A stretch of 64,000 bases of DNA from contig CAKZMM010000083.1 of assembly GCA_937128505.1 (NCBI GenBank), positions 62,001 to 126,000 on the forward strand. The letters are read 5' to 3'. Positions within the stretch are counted from its first letter, which is position 1. The number at the start of each line of letters is the position of its first letter. This DNA is from an uncultured Thermogutta sp. (GTDB taxonomy: Bacteria; Planctomycetota; Planctomycetia; Pirellulales; Thermoguttaceae). Shown piece by piece: positions 49,945 to 59,763 of the stretch. The notes below the pieces were generated by a model that was given only the letters and a program-made list of their open reading frames with translations, did no database searches and was not told where the DNA came from. A program made the translations under genes and the position numbers.

Positions 49945-50878
49945 CGCTGACCCCCCCACGCACGCGACGACCGGGATGAGCCTCGCTTTCCGCGACAATG
50001 TTCAGGAATAATTCCTCCAAGGTGGTCGTCGGATTTCCGATAAACTGAACCTGACCGTTATGGCGTTCGACCACGCCTTTAATCTCCTCGAGAGCAACGG
50101 GCGGCAAGCCTGCGACGCGGATCTCCGTGACATCCCTGATTTTCAACAAGCTGTCTACCCGCCCAAGCTCCTTCAGCTCGCCTTGATAAAGGATACCTAC
50201 CCGATCGCACACGTCCTGAACATCCGCCAATAAATGGCTGCACATAATGATCGTTTTACCACGGTCGCGAAGCTGCAAAATCAAGTCCTTCATGGCCCGC
50301 GTACCGATCGGGTCCAGGCCGGTAGTCGGCTCGTCGAGCAAGATTAGGTCCGGGTCATTGATCAGAGCTTGGGCAAGGCCCAAACGCCTGGCCATTCCCT
50401 TCGAATACTCTCGAAGCTGCCGTTTCCGCGCGGCCGTCAACCCTACAAGCTCGAGCAGCTCCGCAGACCGCTGCCGCCGCACGGCAGCCGGGATGTTAAA
50501 CAGGCGACCGTAAAAATCCAGGGTCTCCTCACCCGTGAGAAACCGGTACAGGTACGTCTCTTCGGGCAGGTAGCCAATCCTTTCATTTTTACTGACATCG
50601 GTGGCTGGCTTGCCAAAAACAAGTGCCTCCCCCTCCGTAGGAAATAGCAAGCCGAGGAGGAGCTTCATCGTGGTGGTTTTGCCCGAACCATTGGGGCCCA
50701 AAAGCCCGAAAATCTCTCCTCGGAAAATAGACAAGTCAAGCGCTTTTAAGGCCCGAACTTTCTGGCGTCCCCAGAAGTCGCGGTAAACCTTGGTGAGATT
50801 CCGGGTTTCAACCACGACGTCACGGGTCGTTTCCAATTTGGTTTCTGCGGACGTTCCCGGCAAAACACTTGTCGACAT
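49934..50878 (-). CDS. ABC exporter ATP-binding subunit
   Basis: 314 aa, cytoplasmic. Walker [13 protein letters not shown]-loop in LPEETYLYR, signature [15 protein letters not shown], Walker [14 protein letters not shown] and H-loop MCSHLLADV. The C-terminal extension after residue 225 ([20 protein letters not shown]) is typical of ABC-2 exporter ATPases. It is the first gene of the operon, followed by the permease with an 11-base overlap. Confidence 0.96.
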   Translation of the reverse strand: MSTSVLPGTSAETKLETTRDVVVETRNLTKVYRDFWGRQKVRALKALDLSIFRGEIFGLLGPNGSGKTTTMKLLLGLLFPTEGEALVFGKPATDVSKNERIGYLPEETYLYRFLTGEETLDFYGRLFNIPAAVRRQRSAELLELVGLTAARKRQLREYSKGMARRLGLAQALINDPDLILLDEPTTGLDPIGTRAMKDLILQLRDRGKTIIMCSHLLADVQDVCDRVGILYQGELKELGRVDSLLKIRDVTEIRVAGLPPVALEEIKGVVERHNGQVQFIGNPTTTLEELFLNIVAESEAHPGRRVRGGVSDGH

Positions 50879-52535
50879 AGATGACCTCGCAGGAAAAGTT
50901 TGGCACGAATCCAGCAGTAGTACCTGACAAATCTACGAAATCCCAAACCGGAATGTTCAATAGTCTCCGCTGTGTGAACAACCGGTGTGTGACGAACCCT
51001 TGGTCTCGGCTAGAGGATACTTAACGGGTGTCTTGACTACTTAACCAGTGTTTTAATACTTCGAAGCACGTCCCGAAGTCGGCCAGCCTTCCCGAAAAAC
51101 TCTGAGTTTATCCATCCCGAGGTTGTTTTGGTACCCTTTGTACGGACTCCATCGGAAAACCTTCGTACGGCAACACAACGCGTCGAAAAGCGACGAAGAG
51201 TGTGTTTCAGACGCCCGGCCAGGAGCCCAGCTCCCGCTGCGCAACATACGTTACGTTCGCTCTCCCGCTCATAAATTACCCATTCTCAAATACCCAATCT
51301 CAAATCGGAGATAAATTGCCGATTTTTAAGCAAAAAGCTTCCTAGCTCCTCGTTAAAGGCACAGTTTTTGAGCGCCACAAGAGTGGCGATTCCCGCTTCG
51401 TCGGCCTTGTCTAGACTCCGCTAATACCTTGTACGCTTATCTAATCTACTACTTACTTATCCATTAATCTTCAACCCTTGAAGGCTTAGCTAGATGCTCG
51501 ACAAAGACAGAATTACCTCTTCCTGATCACCTTTTCCCGGCAATCGAGGAGCTCACCACGACAACTGAGTGGAAGACAAAATCAGCTTAACCTACGCAAG
51601 AAAAGATTTCACCACCCCTTAATTCGTGAGCGTAAGCGACGAAAAGACAAAAACATTATCGACAAAGTACAAATTTGCCAGATTAATCAGCTCATGGCGA
51701 AAACTTCGCTGAGAGATTCACAAGTTTTTCGAGATCCCTCCGCACAAAAAGCTTTTCATAAGCGCCAAGCTGATGGATCGGGCAAGTGGCCGAATTCCCC
51801 AACCCACCAGCGGCCCCCCAATTCAGCCAAGGAACTGAGAGTTCTGTACCTGTTATTAAACAAGTATGGGCATTTCAGAACTATTCGACTGCATCAACGG
51901 GCCGGCCGCGCTGTGCGCGAAAAGGGCTTGCGATCGCGAGAGAATTTCGGACTTGAGAAAAACGGACACTACGGCCGGTATCTGCCAGAAAATACGGAGG
52001 ACGTTTCGGAGGTCGTCGTTGCTAATCATTACAGAGCTACTTCAATGTGGGCCTTTAAGCCGCACGTACCGTGCTCAAACCTTCCACATTGCTGGGCCTA
52101 GCCCTTAAAACATGAAGCCCGATCATGCTCGGCTGCAACAGTGAAATGTTTAAATTTCCCCTATTCTCCAATTTGCCCAGTACTTGTGGTAGAGATTTTG
52201 TAAAAAATGTGGCAATTGGAGTAGCACCGCACACCGGGGACTTAGCCTGCAAGTAGAAAGGATTTCTTAAATCTGCAAAAATAAGTTAAATAAACAAGTG
52301 CTTGAATAGCGCGGTGTCTACGTTCGCCAATTTGCGGGGTAGTCGCGAAACTGGGGTGTGGATTCGCAAAAGATCAGCAAAAAAGCAATTAAAATCTGTG
52401 TTCGGGTCTCGACGCTGCTAATTCCGGCCGAATGTCACGTTCGTAACTGGAGGAAGGCAATTAGTCCCCGATCAACCTCCGTGAAAAAAGTTGCTTTTCC
52501 GTTTCGTATTCTGGACCTTCAGGGAGGGCATGAGT
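50879..52535. other. Long gene-free stretch
   Basis: About 1.65 kb. An open frame of 135 codons at 51694-52101 has no family resemblance. Repeats: about 20 bp at 51018-51057 and a 14-bp unit at 51278-51305. I see no RNA signature. Confidence 0.45.
51278..51305. repeat. Tandem 14-bp duplication
   Basis: ACCCATTCTCAAAT at 51278-51291 is followed by ACCCAATCTCAAAT at 51292-51305. Confidence 0.85.
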
Positions 52536-53717
52536 ATGCGGAGTGGCAGCCGATCTCATAATCCTAAAATCGCACGGTCCTTGGTGAGTTTTCCGCTGGC
52601 ACGAATTTCTGGCCTTGCTCGGCAGGAAATTACTGTTTTTTCAGCCAAGTCACGCAGGAGAACTCCGCGGGGTGCCGTCATCTTCGTCTTAGCAGTGCTG
52701 GGGTCCGTCTTGAATTTTTGCAACCTTCGGTCCGCACATGGAGACATCATGCCCGACGGGTCCCGCCGAAGCATGGGTAATCTGCTTCCCGAAGTTCAAA
52801 ATCCGGCAAACCCCCCCGGTCAGCCGCGAATTCCGGAATTCTCACGATGGCCGGGGCAGGGTGCTTCGCGGTATCCGGTTCATCATCATTATTCCGCCTG
52901 TGATGATGGGCGGCCTCACGGGAGTTGCCGGCTTAGTTGCCCTCCTATGAGCGTATGTGTGCCCTGTCCGTACTACGGCTGGGTTTATGCAGCTCCCATT
53001 GTCATTCCCGGGGAGCTGATCTACGGACCAATCGCTTACTCTAGGACAATAGGACTCACCGTTTACAGCGCCCCGAGAGTCCCGCGGATTGTCATCATCA
53101 ACGCTAAGAACCCTAGGGCGGAGGAGGATGAAGAAATTCCCGCGGGCGTGCCGGGCCGTGGTCCGGGGCGTGATGCACCATTAAACCTTGGGCCGGATGA
53201 TGAAGCCGAAAATCCCGCCGATAAAAAACCCGCTATTCCGAATCCCGCGTGGGAGCGAAAATTGGAAGCGATGCGGCGGATGATTCAAACGGGGGACGCC
53301 AACTTTGCCCAGCAGCGATTTGCGGATGCACTTCGCATTTACCGAAGTGCCGCGGATCAACTCCCCGGGCAGGCCGAGCCGTTTGCTCGTCAGGGCTTTG
53401 CCTATGTGGCGATCGGAAACTATGAGCAAGCGTTTCAGTGTTTCAAGAGGGCCGTAGCGCTCGATCCCTTGTGGCCAAAAAGCGGGTTTCGGCTCGACCG
53501 CCTTTACGGAGAATTTGCCCACGCGAAAGAGGCCCACCGTAACGCTTTACGTCAGGCGGTGGAGGCCGACCCACAGAATGGCGCGCTCCGCTTTGTTTTA
53601 GCCGTTCATTTGTTTTTCGACGATCAAAGAGAAGAAGCGGAAAAAAGTTTTTGGTCGGCACTTCGGCTGAGCCGCGGGGATTTGGCCCACATTCAAGTGT
53701 TCCTGCCTGAACCATGA
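52536..53717 (+). CDS. Secreted His/Cys-rich protein with C-terminal TPR domain
   Basis: About 393 aa. A hydrophobic export segment (AVIFVLAVLGSVLNFCNL) is followed by YPVHHHYSACDDGRPHGSC and RLSCPPMSVCVPCPYYGW, a short His- and Cys-rich region. An acidic spacer comes next and then three tetratricopeptide-like repeats from about residue 265 (FADALRIYRSAADQLP, YVAIGNYEQAFQCFKRAV and VLAVHLFFDDQREEAEKSF). GGGAGGG at 52522-52528 fits the second ATG (52536, spacing 7) better than the first (52530). Function unknown. Confidence 0.8.
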   Translation: MRSGSRSHNPKIARSLVSFPLARISGLARQEITVFSAKSRRRTPRGAVIFVLAVLGSVLNFCNLRSAHGDIMPDGSRRSMGNLLPEVQNPANPPGQPRIPEFSRWPGQGASRYPVHHHYSACDDGRPHGSCRLSCPPMSVCVPCPYYGWVYAAPIVIPGELIYGPIAYSRTIGLTVYSAPRVPRIVIINAKNPRAEEDEEIPAGVPGRGPGRDAPLNLGPDDEAENPADKKPAIPNPAWERKLEAMRRMIQTGDANFAQQRFADALRIYRSAADQLPGQAEPFARQGFAYVAIGNYEQAFQCFKRAVALDPLWPKSGFRLDRLYGEFAHAKEAHRNALRQAVEADPQNGALRFVLAVHLFFDDQREEAEKSFWSALRLSRGDLAHIQVFLPEP

Positions 53718-54497
53718 ACTTCCGAGCCGTGGCTCCCTGTTTTAGGGCAGCCTAACCGCGGGGTGGTGGCTGTAGAGATAGGGCTCCTAGCCTTCGTTAT
53801 TTCCGTGTCACTTTTCATTTCTGTTGAACTTTTCACGTGCTGGACCGCCTGAGAATGTTAGAACACTTCAACAATGGCTCAATTTGCCTTTTTAAATTAA
53901 AGATCTGGTAAAGATCTGGCAATTCTCACGAGATTTGGCCACTTTCTTCAACCTAGCCGTATTGTTGAGCCTAAACATTGGGAAAGACCGTTTAGTAGAT
54001 AATTCTAGTCAGGATTATTTTCCGTTGATGGCTTGCCCGAACTTCCTTGAGAAAATCAGGTGTTTTGCGCAAATCTTTCGCGCGCCACCATAGCTCTAAT
54101 ATCATGCGTGCACTTTCAGGATTTTGCTCACCCCACATGGGTTGGTGAGCGCAGTGCCTAAAAAAAGAGAAATTCCTGCTTTTGCACGGGTCCTAGGGCG
54201 AATTCTACAAACATCTGACGATTTAAGCTTTTTTATCGCGTCTTGAGGGTAGCTTCGGATACTGCAATCTTAGGCTGTAGCGAGATTATCAACGCTGCAT
54301 CTCGCTCGAATGGGAGAAAGCCGTTACTTTTGAAAGGTGAAACTCCGGAGTAAGCTTAAAGGCCGAAGTCGATTGCTGGAAAAGTTTTCAATGTTCGGAT
54401 GACTTTCATGCGATGAAAAAGTGCTTTTGCCCCGAGCGCGGTACACCTCCATTGTTCCAAAAAAGTTCGTCAAATCATGTTTTTTGGGTAGCCTTTC
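53718..54497. other. Intergenic region
   Basis: About 780 bp. A perfect tandem 11-mer TAAAGATCTGG occupies 53898-53919. No gene seen. Confidence 0.5.
53898..53919. repeat. Perfect tandem 11-bp duplication
   Basis: TAAAGATCTGG at 53898-53908 and again at 53909-53919. Confidence 0.92.
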
Positions 54498-55769
54498 ATG
54501 ACAAAGCAGGCTGATAAGGATAGCCGAAACATCGAGTTTATCGATCAGGATAGGAAGTTTTCGGTACAGGTTGCGGATAGAATTCGCCGTCTCCCACAGT
54601 ACTTGTTTGCTCAGATCAACAAATTGAAGTATGAAAAGCGTCGGGCGGGCGAGGATATCATCGATCTAGGGATGGGAAATCCAAGCGACCCCCCGGATCC
54701 GCTTGTAATCGAGAAATTGGCGGAAGCCGCTCGTGATCCTAAGAACCACGGCTATAGCCAGGCGCTTGGCCTTCTAAACCTTCGTCGGGAGGTAGCTTCG
54801 CGGTATTTCAAGCACTTCGGTGTGCGGCTCGATCCAGAACGTGAGGTGATCGTGTGTTTGGGCTCCAAAGAGGGCTTTAGCCATTTGTGCCTAGCTTTAC
54901 TCGGCCCTGGCGACTTGGCAATTGTGCCGACCCCGTCCTATCCGCCGCATACGTTTGCTGTCGCGTTGGCAGGGGCAAACCAGATTCTGCTAGAGGTGAC
55001 CGATCACGAGCGGTTTCTAAGCAATGTTGCATATACTTGCCAGTTTATGCAGCCTCGGCCGAAGCTCCTGATTGTCAATTTTCCCCATAATCCCACCACC
55101 GCCGTGGTTGAGCAGGAGTTTTATTGCGAGGTGGTTAAATTGGCGAAACGGTACGGCTTCATGGTAATTAGTGACCTCGCTTATGCGGACGTTTGTTTCG
55201 ATGGCTACAAAGCTCCCAGTTTTCTGGCGGCACCGGGGGCGATTGATGTGGGCGTCGAATTGACCACGATGTCGAAAGGTTACAACATGGCGGGGTGGCG
55301 GGTGGGATTCTGCTGCGGAAACTCCGAAATGGTTCGGGCTCTGGCAACCATCAAGACATACTACGACTACGGAATGTTCCAACCGGTTCAGATTGCCAGT
55401 ATTGTCGCACTCCGCCATTTGGACGCAGCGGTGGAAGCCCAGGCCCGCGTGTACCAGCGGCGACGCGACGTGCTGTGCGATGGTCTGGAGCGGTTGGGTT
55501 GGCCAATCCAGCGGCCAAAGGCGACTATGTTTGTTTGGGCAAAGATTCCGGAACCTTGGGCCAGTCAAATGACCTCTTTTGATTTCGCCTTGAAACTCTT
55601 GGAGGAAGCGGATGTTGCCGTAAGCCCCGGTGGCGGATTCGGCCCGGCAGGCGAGGGCTATCTCCGACTGGCCCTCGTGGAGAACGAAAAACGGCTGAAG
55701 CAGGCGGTTCGGCAAATTGCTCGGGCCTTGGCAGTTAGGAGTGCGGTCAGCACCAGCTCTTCGGGGTGA
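54498..55769 (+). CDS. Class I/II PLP aminotransferase (AlaC/LL-DAP-type)
   Basis: 423 aa, cytoplasmic PLP enzyme. [12 protein letters not shown] at about 57-68 and NFPHNPT (Asn198) belong to the PLP site. [12 protein letters not shown] (Asp226, Tyr229) and the Schiff-base lysine Lys260 in [15 protein letters not shown] follow. The pattern fits the alanine/glutamate-pyruvate transaminase AlaC group, which databases often label LL-diaminopimelate aminotransferase; sequence alone does not choose. Start ATG 54498. Monocistronic. Confidence 0.92.
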   Translation: MTKQADKDSRNIEFIDQDRKFSVQVADRIRRLPQYLFAQINKLKYEKRRAGEDIIDLGMGNPSDPPDPLVIEKLAEAARDPKNHGYSQALGLLNLRREVASRYFKHFGVRLDPEREVIVCLGSKEGFSHLCLALLGPGDLAIVPTPSYPPHTFAVALAGANQILLEVTDHERFLSNVAYTCQFMQPRPKLLIVNFPHNPTTAVVEQEFYCEVVKLAKRYGFMVISDLAYADVCFDGYKAPSFLAAPGAIDVGVELTTMSKGYNMAGWRVGFCCGNSEMVRALATIKTYYDYGMFQPVQIASIVALRHLDAAVEAQARVYQRRRDVLCDGLERLGWPIQRPKATMFVWAKIPEPWASQMTSFDFALKLLEEADVAVSPGGGFGPAGEGYLRLALVENEKRLKQAVRQIARALAVRSAVSTSSSG

Positions 55770-56157
55770 TGGGTTGCATCTGCCTTTTGCTGAAGGCACT
55801 TACCGATCGCTAGGTGTCTCGATCGGTAGGGCTGTTAGTTCAGAACTGGCTCCTAAGATGGCCCGCGTTTTCAGCTTTTGTCAACCTCCAAGATTTTTTA
55901 GCGGTTCTATAGTGGTTTTGCGCAAGTTGCGGTCCATTTTCCGATCCTTGCGGAATTTCGGCTGAATTTCCTGCCACACTGGCAGAGATGCAGCAAGAAA
56001 AATGCGGGTGTGGCGCAAGACTTTTCAAAGATGTCGCCGGTAAACGTCAAAATCAAGTTTGAATTGAGTTCCGCGGTCCTCTTGGTGATGTTGCGTCGCC
56101 GTATAAAATACCCTTCGAAAAAACCTTGGTAATGAGCGTCCGCCAGTGCGGGGAGAG

Positions 56158-56191
56158 TAGCGTTTGATTTGACTATAGCGTGTGATTTGAC
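56158..56191. repeat. Near-tandem 16-bp duplication
   Basis: TAGCGTTTGATTTGAC at 56158-56173 and TAGCGTGTGATTTGAC at 56176-56191, one mismatch. Confidence 0.9.
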
Positions 56192-56257
56192 CCTGATGAC
56201 TAGGGCAATGGCGGGTGACTCGGGCGGGTCAGGTCCCAAACCGCAGGCGAGCACCGC

Positions 56258-56296
56258 CGAAGCCGACTTTTAGAGAGGCGAAGCCGACTCTTAAAG
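56258..56296. repeat. Near-tandem 18-bp duplication
   Basis: CGAAGCCGACTTTTAGAG at 56258-56275 and CGAAGCCGACTCTTAAAG at 56279-56296, two mismatches. Confidence 0.9.
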
Positions 56297-56315
56297 AAAT
56301 CAGAAGAGTTGCCGA

Positions 56316-56349
56316 AAAGAGCTCGGCGGTTTAAAGAGCTCGGTGGTTT
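56316..56349. repeat. Tandem 17-bp duplication
   Basis: AAAGAGCTCGGCGGTTT at 56316-56332 is followed directly by AAAGAGCTCGGTGGTTT at 56333-56349. Confidence 0.92.
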
Positions 56350-56439
56350 GAGGCTGGGCGTTTTAGCCGGATAGTGAGATCGGTTTAATCGGCAAGTGCG
56401 GCGACGCCATACCGCATCAACCTCCAGGCCACAATGAAA

Positions 56440-56471
56440 GGAGGTCCCTGCTCGCCGGCACAGGGACCTCC
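56440..56471. other. Perfect hairpin (11-bp stem, 10-base loop)
   Basis: GGAGGTCCCTG at 56440-56450 is the exact reverse complement of CAGGGACCTCC at 56461-56471. On the minus strand the stem is followed by TTTCATT, so a minus-strand terminator is possible, but no minus-strand gene lies upstream. A structured RNA is the alternative. Confidence 0.7.
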
Positions 56472-57036
56472 GGACGCGGCTTGCCCCTTGGAGCTACAAG
56501 CCCGCAAGGTGGGCGGACCCAAAGCCGCAATGAGAATATCGATCGAAAACATGATGCGACTATAGCAGTCGTGATTGAACCGCTGAATTTGACTAGGCTG
56601 GTTGGTAACGAGTAACGTCATCTGCATTCTGCGCGGTTTGGGAAAACTCTTGAGGTCGGCCGGGGAAATAAGTGCACTAAAAACTCCCGAAGTTGGGAAG
56701 GAAAAGCTTGCCCAGATGAGGTCGTGATCAGAATTGGCTTGGGCAGAGTTTTCGGAGAAGTTGAAGTTTGTTGACCCGGTAGTTTATTGGGGAGTCGGTG
56801 AGCTTCACATGTTAGCCCCGGTCGGTCGCAACCTATGAGATGTGATAATCAGTGCGGGCGTGCTTCGCTTCTTTCTGCGGTTAACCGCTGCATGAAGTAC
56901 TTGTTTCATCAAAAGGCTGGTAAGGGTTAGGAACCAAAGGGGGGAGTGGGGTTGGGCACAAAGTTGGTGCAGAGGGTTCGCGCAAGAAGGTAAGTCTTTA
57001 ACTGTCAAAAGGTACCGTCGAGGAGAACACCCCGGA

Positions 57037-58164
57037 ATGTCCGACATAGCAAAATTGGCGCTGGAAGACGGAACCGTTTACACGGGAACCGCCTTTGGAG
57101 CTCGCGGCGAGGTAGCAGGAGAGGTTTGTTTCAACACCTCGATGGTCGGTTACCAGGAGATCCTCACCGATCCGAGCTATCGCGGTCAGATTGTCGTCAT
57201 GACGTATCCGCAAATAGGAATCTACGGCGTTAACTCCGAGGATATTGAAAGCTGGAAAATCCATCTTGCGGGATTCGTGGTGCGGGAGCGTAGCCGGCGG
57301 GTGAGCAACTACCGTGCCGAGGAAAGCCTCGAGGAGTTTTTGAAAAAACAGGGAATTGTGGCCATGGAGGGGATTGACACCCGCGCATTGGTTCGCCGTA
57401 TTCGTGTTCGGGGAGCCATGAAGGGCGTGCTTTCGACCGTCGACCTGGATGACACCAGTTTGGTCCACAAAGCGCAAGAAAGCCCAGGGCTTGTCGGCAG
57501 GGACCTAGTGTTGGAGGTTATGCCAGAGCGTGCATTCCCTTGGGAGCCTAGCGCGACCGTGTGGGCCAACATTCGGCCCGAGCGGTGGCAAGGTAGCTCG
57601 GGAATTCGCTCCACCCCGCATGTGGTGGTTCTTGACTTCGGCATGAAGTGGAATATCGCGCGAATGCTTCGCACGGTTGGTTGCCGAGTGACCGTGGTGC
57701 CGGGCCGCACGGGTGCAGACGATGTCTTAGCGCTTCAACCGGATGGAATTCTGCTGTCGAATGGTCCGGGTGATCCCGAACCAATCCATTACGCCCAGGA
57801 GACGGTCCGTCGGCTTCTGCCGAAAAAGCCGGTTTTTGGGATTTGTTTGGGTCACCAGCTTATCGCGCTCGCTTGCGGGGCCAAGACTTTCAAATTGAAA
57901 TTTGGGCACCGAGGTGCCAATCAACCGGTACTCAATAAAGCGGCCAACACTGTGGAAATTACGACGCAGAACCACGGGTTTTCTGTGGATCCTGATTCAA
58001 TACCCGATGAATTAGAGGTTACCCACATCAATTTGAATGACTTTACGATCGAGGGCCTGCGTCACACGAAATTCCCGGCGTTCAGCGTGCAATATCATCC
58101 TGAAGCCTCTGCCGGCCCGCACGACAGCATGTATCTTTTCGAGCAATTTCGCGAGATGCTTTGA
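57037..58164 (+). CDS. carA: Carbamoyl-phosphate synthase small subunit
   Basis: Glutaminase subunit that feeds ammonia to CarB for arginine and pyrimidine synthesis. 375 aa. The N-terminal domain ([20 protein letters not shown] and [14 protein letters not shown]) is followed by the class I amidotransferase domain. Its Cys270 is in [15 protein letters not shown] and His354/Glu356 in [16 protein letters not shown] lies about 12 bases before ATG 57037. carB is not next to it; the downstream gene is a radical SAM enzyme. Confidence 0.98.
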   Translation: MSDIAKLALEDGTVYTGTAFGARGEVAGEVCFNTSMVGYQEILTDPSYRGQIVVMTYPQIGIYGVNSEDIESWKIHLAGFVVRERSRRVSNYRAEESLEEFLKKQGIVAMEGIDTRALVRRIRVRGAMKGVLSTVDLDDTSLVHKAQESPGLVGRDLVLEVMPERAFPWEPSATVWANIRPERWQGSSGIRSTPHVVVLDFGMKWNIARMLRTVGCRVTVVPGRTGADDVLALQPDGILLSNGPGDPEPIHYAQETVRRLLPKKPVFGICLGHQLIALACGAKTFKLKFGHRGANQPVLNKAANTVEITTQNHGFSVDPDSIPDELEVTHINLNDFTIEGLRHTKFPAFSVQYHPEASAGPHDSMYLFEQFREML

Positions 58165-58567
58165 GAAAAGGGCTCTCGCGAGAATAGGATTCTTCGACTC
58201 TAGTTTCGTTCGAGGTGCAGGCGAGACCGTCAGCAGCGAACTGCGGTTTGCTAGTTCCGGACGCACCGCCTGCAAGTATGCTCGAGAGGGTGTCGGTGCA
58301 ACTCCGATCACCGTGTCAAAAGAATAAGTGCCGCTTGCTTTTCGGGGCTAAGATCTCTGAGCGGCTCGAGGACAGTGTAAACCGCTTCTAGTGATAATTT
58401 GGGGTAGAATTCCGCGCGTATTTTTCATGCTGCCGCAGAATTTGAATTGCGCACAAGGTGGTACCCCCGTGGCCGCGGAGCTCAGAACGAGTTAAAATAA
58501 TGGTGGAAAGCTTGGGCGTTATTCTCCTCATGTTCTTTAACAACGATTGATAGGGTCGGGCAGGGAT
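58165..58567. other. Intergenic region after carA
   Basis: About 400 bp. The palindrome TCTCGCGAGA lies at about 58172, without a following T run. No gene. Confidence 0.4.
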
Positions 58568-59710
58568 ATGCAGGCAGTTACTCGTCGCGCTTTTATCGGC
58601 ACTTGCGCCGTGGCAGGCTGGGCGTGTGCGGGCTGCGGACAAAAGCCGCGTTCCCCCAATCGTGGCGACTCGCCGATTTGGAAACCCTCGCGACCACTTA
58701 GAAAAGTGAGCGCGGCAAATATCCGCAGCGATTTTGAGCCCGGTTACCTGAAGCTACATCGGACCGGAGAACTTCGGCGCCGCGCGGAGGAGCTTTGGAA
58801 GCGGATGAAGCCGTGCAAATTATGTCCGCGAACCTGCGGCATCGACCGGCTGGGTGGGCAACGCGGTTTTTGCGATGCTCCAGACTACTTGGTGATCGCT
58901 TCGTATCACCCCCATTTTGGCGAAGAAGATCCCCTGGTGGGGCGGGGCGGTTCGGGAACCATTTTTTTCTGCCACTGTAGTTTGCGATGCGTTTTCTGCA
59001 TCAACTACGATATCAGCCTGGAAGCGCGCGGAACCCAGGTGGGCATTGAAGATCTGGCGGAGATGATGCTGGATCTTCAGGAGATAGGATGCCACAACAT
59101 CAACGTGGTTACTCCGACGCACTATTCGCCTCATATCCTCTTCGCGCTTGACCTTGCTGCCGAGCACGAGCTGCGCTTACCCTTGGTATATAACACTTGT
59201 GGTTGGGAAAACCTCGAAATTCTGAAAAAGCTCGACGGCGTGGTGGATATCTATCTACCGGATTTCAAATATGCCTCCGGACAAATGGCGGTGAAGTACT
59301 CCACTTGTGCCCCTCCAGGATTCACGGAGACACGGCCCGAAGTGGCCGAAACGTTTACCTCCACCGAGACCTACCCGGAGGTCACAAAAATGGCGATTTT
59401 GGAGATGAATCGGCAGGTGGGCGTAGCCCGGCCGGCGGATGACGGGCTGATGTATCGAGGACTCATGATTCGGCATCTCGTGATGCCGAACGGCGTCAGT
59501 GGCGCCCCAGACGTTCTGCGTTGGATTGCCGAGAACCTGCCGAAGGATACTTATGTCAATATCATGTCCCAGTACCGGCCGATGTACAAGGCGTTCGAGT
59601 ATCCCGAGATTGCCCGGCCGATCACAGCGGCGGAATACCGCGACGCAGTTGAAGCAGCTCAGCAGGCGGGGTTGACAAATTTCCACATCCAGGGGCTGGC
59701 CTTCCTGTGA
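58568..59710 (+). CDS. Radical SAM protein of the PflX type with a Tat/lipoprotein-like signal
   Basis: 380 aa from ATG 58568. The N-terminus MQAVTRRAFIGTCAVAGWAC is followed by AGC: twin arginine, a hydrophobic core and a possible lipobox with Cys23. Residues 83-102 hold a four-Cys region (CKLCPRTCGIDRLGG, then GFC) as in COG1313 PflX proteins. The radical SAM CX3CX2C is Cys137, Cys141 and Cys144 (CSLRCVFC). C-terminal blocks include YNTCGWENLEIL, DIYLPDFKYAS and YRGLMIRHLVMPNG, also PflX-like. The family is thought to be cytoplasmic; a translocation signal here is odd. The next gene, a NapH-NapG fusion, is 53 bp downstream and probably co-transcribed. Confidence 0.88.
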   Translation: MQAVTRRAFIGTCAVAGWACAGCGQKPRSPNRGDSPIWKPSRPLRKVSAANIRSDFEPGYLKLHRTGELRRRAEELWKRMKPCKLCPRTCGIDRLGGQRGFCDAPDYLVIASYHPHFGEEDPLVGRGGSGTIFFCHCSLRCVFCINYDISLEARGTQVGIEDLAEMMLDLQEIGCHNINVVTPTHYSPHILFALDLAAEHELRLPLVYNTCGWENLEILKKLDGVVDIYLPDFKYASGQMAVKYSTCAPPGFTETRPEVAETFTSTETYPEVTKMAILEMNRQVGVARPADDGLMYRGLMIRHLVMPNGVSGAPDVLRWIAENLPKDTYVNIMSQYRPMYKAFEYPEIARPITAAEYRDAVEAAQQAGLTNFHIQGLAFL

Positions 59711-59763
59711 GCCGCTGAGCCGTAGCTGAATCTTCAATTGAAAGCACGACACCCTGAAATCCC

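Larger units (their letters stand above)
55770..57036. other. Repeat-rich intergenic stretch
   Basis: About 1.27 kb without a supported gene. Contains three near-tandem duplications within 200 bp (about 56158-56191, 56258-56296 and 56316-56349) and a perfect 11-bp hairpin at 56440-56471. Confidence 0.65.

Noticed and set aside
51694-52101. 135-codon plus-strand frame
   Set aside because: ATG start but no domain, low-complexity mix of residues and no ribosome site; I did not list it as a gene.
58172-58181. TCTCGCGAGA palindrome after carA as a terminator
   Set aside because: Too short a stem and no T run after it.
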